Origin: Anaerococcus prevotii DSM 20548
GTDB taxonomy: Bacteria > Bacillota > Clostridia > Tissierellales > Peptoniphilaceae
Assembly: GCF_000024105.1 (NCBI RefSeq)
Contig: NC_013171.1
Span: 558,001-622,000 of the forward strand
Reading direction: 5' to 3'
Length of the DNA stretch: 64,000 nucleotides
Positions 60,138 to 64,000 of the stretch are shown here, in pieces (position 1 is the first letter of the stretch; the number at the start of each line of letters is the position of its first letter). The position numbers and the translations under genes are program-made. The notes beneath the pieces are model-generated. The model made no database searches. It saw only the letters and a program-made list of their open reading frames with translations, and was not told where the DNA came from.

Positions 60138-62139
60138 AGAAGATGTATATGTGGGAAGGGAGAATATCATTGCTATAATGGCCCTACCAGCCCTAGCTTC
60201 CCTTGTCATATTCTATTACAATCAGATACTTGGATCTGTTGCGATTATCCTAACTATTGTCCTCTTTTTCTTTTTAAGGAATATAAATAGGAAGAAGAAA
60301 GATGATTTTCAAAACTATGTGGATGAGATGAATGTATCCTTTGATATAATCACCAAAAATGTAGTCTTTGAGATGCCCTTTCCTATTGCTATAGTAGAAG
60401 ATGATAGGACAATTAAGTGGCATAATACTTATTTTAGGGATTTATTCGACAAAAAATCTATCGTAGGAAGCGATATAGAGAAGTTTTTGCCAGATTTTTC
60501 TGATGTAGACTTTAAAGAAGACGGTATGAGTCTTCCGAAAAACATCAGTATAGATGATAAAATCTTGCAATTTTATTATCAGACTATAACTAATGAAGAA
60601 AATGGTAAGACTCAGACATTCCTTTATGGAATCGACAATACTTATGATGAGTCTATCAAGCAACTTTTTAAGGATAAGAGACTGGTATTTTATTCTGTAT
60701 TCATCGATAACTATGAAGATATCAGAAATTCTACAGAGTCTGTCGACAGACCCCAGGTTATTGGAGAAATTGATAGAGTTATCAATGAGTATTTCAAAAA
60801 GTACAATTGCTTAATCCGTAAATACGAAAATGACAGATACATGGTTATAAGCGAGTATCAAGATTACAGGGACATTTACGAGACTAAGTTTTCAATCCTT
60901 GACGGGGTAAGAAATATTGAAAAGGGAAATACCCTCCCACCAACCCTATCTATCGGGGTAGGAATTGCGGGAGCAAACCCAACAGATATTTACTCTGATT
61001 CTAGAGAGGCTGTAGATATTGCCCTATCTCGTGGAGGAGACCAGGCTGTCGTCAAGCTTGAAGATAATTATGAATATTTTGGTGGAAAGACTAGAGCAAT
61101 AGAAAAGACTAGCAAGGTAAGGTCTAGGGTAATATCTCAAGCCCTAAGGCGAATGATTCAATCATCACCAGATATTTATATTATGGGACACAATAACCCA
61201 GATATGGATTCTTTCGGCTCATCTCTTGGAGTCTATGAAGGAACTTTTGATATGGGAAAAGAAGTTTATATCGTATTAAATGAGGTTACTAGACCAATTG
61301 AAAACATGTACGATAGGGTAACGACAGAGCTAGATGAACTTAAGGGAAATATCCTTACAGAAAGTGAAGCACTTAGCAAAATTAGCCCACAATCATTGAT
61401 AATTGTAACAGATAATCACAGGAAAAACTCAACCGAAGCACCAGCCCTTCTAGATAAAAGCGACAATATTTTTATTATCGACCATCATAGAAGAGGCAAG
61501 GATTATATAGAAAATGCTACTATTTCCTATATAGAGCCTTATGCATCAAGTGCATCTGAGCTTGTAACAGAAATCCTATCTTATCTTGACGAAGACTTTA
61601 AGGCTAGGACTCCTATAGCGGAAAGTCTCCTTGCAGGTATAACAGTAGATACCAAAAATTTTGTCTACCAGACTGGTGTTAGGACCTTTGAGGCAGCCTC
61701 AATTCTTAAAAGATGGGGAGCCGATTCTGTTTATATCAAAAGAATGTTTAAAGATGATTTTGAAATAGTAAAATATAAGTCAGAGGTTATAGCAGATTCA
61801 TTTATAGTTAATGATTTCATAGCCATAGCCCACTTCAAAAGAGATATCGATGGATCAACACTAATTGCTTCTCAAGCGGCTGATGATCTGTTAAATATAA
61901 AGGGAGTTAAGGCAAGCTTTGTCCTTACTATATCCAATAATAAAATTCACATTTCAGGTAGAAGCTTAGGAGATATATCGGTACAATTAATACTAGAGCG
62001 TATCGGAGGCGGTGGTCACTTAACAGCTGCTGCTACCCAACTAGATATGACTATGGAAAATGCTGAAGACATGTTAAGAAAAGCAATTAAAGAATATTTA
62101 AGAGAGGAAGAAGAAAATGAAAGTAATACTAACAGATAA
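60130..62139 (+). CDS. gdpP: cyclic-di-AMP phosphodiesterase GdpP
   Basis: Hydrolyses the second messenger c-di-AMP. 669 residues: two N-terminal helices (about 10-55), a PAS-like domain (about 60-160), a degenerate GGDEF domain (about 170-310, with LSIGVGIAG where GGDEF enzymes have their motif region), and a DHH/DHHA1 phosphodiesterase. The latter shows GHNNPDMDSFGSSLG, VTDNHRKN, IDHHRRGK and C-terminal GRSLGDISVQ with GGGGHLTAAA. All catalytic metal ligands seem present. Overlaps rplI by 23 bases. Confidence 0.95.
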   Translation: MNKEDVYVGRENIIAIMALPALASLVIFYYNQILGSVAIILTIVLFFFLRNINRKKKDDFQNYVDEMNVSFDIITKNVVFEMPFPIAIVEDDRTIKWHNTYFRDLFDKKSIVGSDIEKFLPDFSDVDFKEDGMSLPKNISIDDKILQFYYQTITNEENGKTQTFLYGIDNTYDESIKQLFKDKRLVFYSVFIDNYEDIRNSTESVDRPQVIGEIDRVINEYFKKYNCLIRKYENDRYMVISEYQDYRDIYETKFSILDGVRNIEKGNTLPPTLSIGVGIAGANPTDIYSDSREAVDIALSRGGDQAVVKLEDNYEYFGGKTRAIEKTSKVRSRVISQALRRMIQSSPDIYIMGHNNPDMDSFGSSLGVYEGTFDMGKEVYIVLNEVTRPIENMYDRVTTELDELKGNILTESEALSKISPQSLIIVTDNHRKNSTEAPALLDKSDNIFIIDHHRRGKDYIENATISYIEPYASSASELVTEILSYLDEDFKARTPIAESLLAGITVDTKNFVYQTGVRTFEAASILKRWGADSVYIKRMFKDDFEIVKYKSEVIADSFIVNDFIAIAHFKRDIDGSTLIASQAADDLLNIKGVKASFVLTISNNKIHISGRSLGDISVQLILERIGGGGHLTAAATQLDMTMENAEDMLRKAIKEYLREEEENESNTNR

Positions 62140-62566
62140 TATTGTAAGAGTTGGAGTTAAGGGAGACCTTGTAGATGTAAAGCCAGGATATTTCAGAAAT
62201 TTCCTTGATCCTCAAGGAAAAGCTGTAAAGGCAACAAAAGAAAACATGGCTGAACTTGAAAAAATGAGAGAAGAACTTAAGAAGGAAGAAGCAGAAAACA
62301 GAAAAGAAGCTGAAGCTCTTAAGGAAAAAATCGAAGCTTTAACAATCACAAAACAAGTTAGAGTTGGAGAAGATGACAAACTATTCGGATCAGTTACAAA
62401 CAAAGACATTGCTGAAAGCCTAGCAGAAGAAGGAATCGAAATCGACAGAAAGAGAATCGAAGGTGTTGAAAATATCGAAGGCCTTGGAGAATTCGTTCTT
62501 AACGCAAGACTTTATGAAGGAGTAAATGCTGACCTTAAAGTTAATGTAGTAGCTGAGGAAGCTTAA
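62117..62566 (+). CDS. rplI: 50S ribosomal protein L9
   Basis: 149 residues. The N-terminal rRNA-binding domain MKVILTDNIVRVGVKGDLVDVKPGYFRNF contains the L9 signature (given in parts). A long central Lys/Glu helix (about 42-75) and a C-terminal domain with VRVGEDDKLFGSVTNKDIAE follow. Its start lies inside the end of gdpP, after AGAGGAAG. Shares one base with the dnaB start. Confidence 0.97.
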   Translation: MKVILTDNIVRVGVKGDLVDVKPGYFRNFLDPQGKAVKATKENMAELEKMREELKKEEAENRKEAEALKEKIEALTITKQVRVGEDDKLFGSVTNKDIAESLAEEGIEIDRKRIEGVENIEGLGEFVLNARLYEGVNADLKVNVVAEEA

Positions 62567-63897
62567 TGACTGAGGGCCTAAGGCCCCTGCCAAATGACTT
62601 CTTAGCAGAACAAGCTATAATCGGAAGTATCCTCGCCAAAAACGAGACTTTCGATAGTGTAAATCAAATTATAAAACCTGTAGACTTTTACGATTCTAGG
62701 ACTCAGAGGATATATAAGTCCATCCTAAAGATGTTTGAAAAAGACATCAAGGTAGATGAGATTTCTCTTATATCCCAGTTAAAGAATGAAAATATATTAC
62801 AAGAAGTTGGAGGGGAGGAGTTTATCACTGAGATTACCCTCTCCTCATTTTATACTCCAAATATCGATACATATGCCAAATCAGTCAAGGAAAAATCTAT
62901 TCTAAGAAGTCTAATAGGGGCGAGTGAAGATATTATCGATTTAAGCTACAGGCACGATGACAAAATCGACTCCATTTTATCAGAAGCAGAATCCAAAATA
63001 TTTGAAATATCTCAAGACACCCACAACAAGGGCCTTGTTAGATTATCTGAAACGATGAGCGAAACCCTCCAGATGATAAACGAGCTAACCCTATCTGATG
63101 GAGAGATAACTGGAGTAACTACAGGTCTTGAGACTGTTGATAACAAGCTATCAGGCCTTCAAAAATCCCAGCTTATCCTTCTTGCAGCTCGTCCTGCCAT
63201 GGGTAAGACAGCCCTAGGGCTTACTATTGCTTGGAATGCTTGTAAAGAGGACAAGTCTGTTGCCTTCTTCTCTTTAGAGATGAGTACCTACCAGCTTAAT
63301 CAAAGGCTTTTGTCCATGGTATCTATGGTGAATCTCGAAAATATTATAAGCGGATCCATAAGAGATGAAGACTGGCAGCTTTTAATCCATGCTACCAAAG
63401 AGATTACCAGTAAGGATATCTATGTAGACGAAACTCCAGGTATCACCCTATCTGAGATGAGAAGTAAGCTTAAAAGATTAAAGGCTGAGTCAGGCCTTGA
63501 CCTTGTTGTAATCGACTACCTACAATTGATGCAGGCTGATGGTAGACAAGAAAACAGGCAAAATGAAATCGCATCAATTTCTAGAGGACTTAAATCCCTA
63601 TCAAAAGAGCTCAACTGTCCTATTTTATCCCTAGCCCAACTTTCTCGTGAGGCCGATAAGAGGGCGGACCATAAGCCTATCCTATCAGATTTAAGAGAAT
63701 CTGGTGCAATCGAGCAAGACGCTGATGTTGTTATGCTCTTATATAGGGAAGATTATTACGACGAAGAAGACAATCCAAATGTGGCAAAGCTAATTTTTGC
63801 CAAGCACAGAAACGGTGCAACTGGAGCAGTCGAGCTATTTTTCAACAAACCATGTACCACCTTCAGAGACTTTACCAATAGAGAAAAAAATGAATAG
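62566..63897 (+). CDS. dnaB: replicative DNA helicase
   Basis: Hexameric replicative helicase, 443 residues. The N-terminal DnaB domain opens with LPNDFLAEQAIIGSILAKNE. The RecA-like motor has Walker A ARPAMGKTALGL (about residue 209), SLEMSTYQLNQR, Walker B LVVIDYLQLMQ, and the C-terminal RESGAIEQDADVVMLLYR and FAKHRNGATG blocks. No intein. The next gene starts 8 bases before its stop. Confidence 0.97.
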   Translation: MTEGLRPLPNDFLAEQAIIGSILAKNETFDSVNQIIKPVDFYDSRTQRIYKSILKMFEKDIKVDEISLISQLKNENILQEVGGEEFITEITLSSFYTPNIDTYAKSVKEKSILRSLIGASEDIIDLSYRHDDKIDSILSEAESKIFEISQDTHNKGLVRLSETMSETLQMINELTLSDGEITGVTTGLETVDNKLSGLQKSQLILLAARPAMGKTALGLTIAWNACKEDKSVAFFSLEMSTYQLNQRLLSMVSMVNLENIISGSIRDEDWQLLIHATKEITSKDIYVDETPGITLSEMRSKLKRLKAESGLDLVVIDYLQLMQADGRQENRQNEIASISRGLKSLSKELNCPILSLAQLSREADKRADHKPILSDLRESGAIEQDADVVMLLYREDYYDEEDNPNVAKLIFAKHRNGATGAVELFFNKPCTTFRDFTNREKNE

Positions 63898-64000
63898 AAT
63901 ATATCTTAAAAGGATTGATATCGAAACAGCCTTTTTGGTTAAAGAGTGGACAGACTTCAAAGACCCGAGGCTAGTTGGCTACAACTATTCCTCCCTATCT
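63890..64000 (+). CDS. N-terminal fragment of a further gene, possibly GNAT acetyltransferase
   Basis: Begins at ATG 63890, overlapping the end of dnaB, and stays open for 37 codons to the window edge (MNRIYLKRIDIETAFLVKEW...). The pattern of a short beta strand, then helix and the D-P-R-L segment faintly recalls GNAT acetyltransferases, but so little is visible that the family call is weak. Confidence 0.5.
   Translation, partial: MNRIYLKRIDIETAFLVKEWTDFKDPRLVGYNYSSLS

Overview
This AT-rich window comes from a low-GC Gram-positive anaerobe. Features that suggest this are Gram-positive signals (strong AGGAGG ribosome sites, lipoprotein signals, a T-box leader), AddAB recombination, System II cytochrome maturation with NrfA, an FprA-type flavodiiron protein and short polycistronic operons. 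Gene content and sequence style look like Peptoniphilaceae (Anaerococcus/Peptoniphilus type). That assignment is an inference and was not tested by a search.

Layout. 1-4.3 kb: end of argG, argH, and an amino-acid ABC importer whose binding protein is fused to its permease. 4.3-4.9 kb: tRNA-Leu(AAG), then a compact convergent RNA locus with the architecture of an Fst/par type I toxin-antitoxin system. 4.9-9.7 kb: overlapping ispE-murI-ppx-ppk. 9.8-13.2 kb: VanY-type carboxypeptidase, RidA, M20 peptidase, one-Cys peroxiredoxin. 13.2-16.9 kb: first zinc uptake operon (ZinT lipoprotein, ZnuA with a large internal insert, ZnuC, ZnuB). 17-19.8 kb: aldehyde dehydrogenase and convergent flavodiiron protein. 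19.9-21.8 kb: a strongly foldable leader RNA before an acyl-CoA dehydrogenase fused to an EtfA-type FAD domain. 21.9-27.4 kb: nucleoside deoxyribosyltransferase-like protein, NAD synthetase whose amidase domain has lost its nucleophile, phosphoesterase, an odd tRNA-like gene, an RmlD-like reductase and a dicarboxylate/amino-acid symporter.

27.5-34.9 kb is a defence-type island. It holds a DUF4365 nuclease-like gene on the minus strand, whose real N-terminus lies upstream of its first ATG, and a three-gene restriction-modification system on the plus strand (methylase split over two overlapping genes, then a GIY-YIG/helicase/methylase-like protein). 34.9-38.1 kb: Fur-family regulator divergent from a second znuABC. 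38.1-38.4 kb: a long imperfect palindromic repeat. 38.4-50 kb: yaaA, sbcDC and addBA, a DNA repair block. 50-52.2 kb: a large phosphoesterase.

52.2-55.7 kb: a cysteine-type T-box leader (specifier TGC, T-box TGGA) controlling a small CC-ended peptide and an SsuABC/NMT1-like ABC importer with a Cys-rich binding protein. 55.7-59.1 kb: nrfA, resB and a broken ccsA. 59.2-64 kb: YybS-like membrane protein, gdpP, rplI, dnaB and the start of one more gene.

Metal (zinc), sulfur/cysteine and redox handling recur across the window. No rRNA, CRISPR array, IS transposase or prophage gene was seen.
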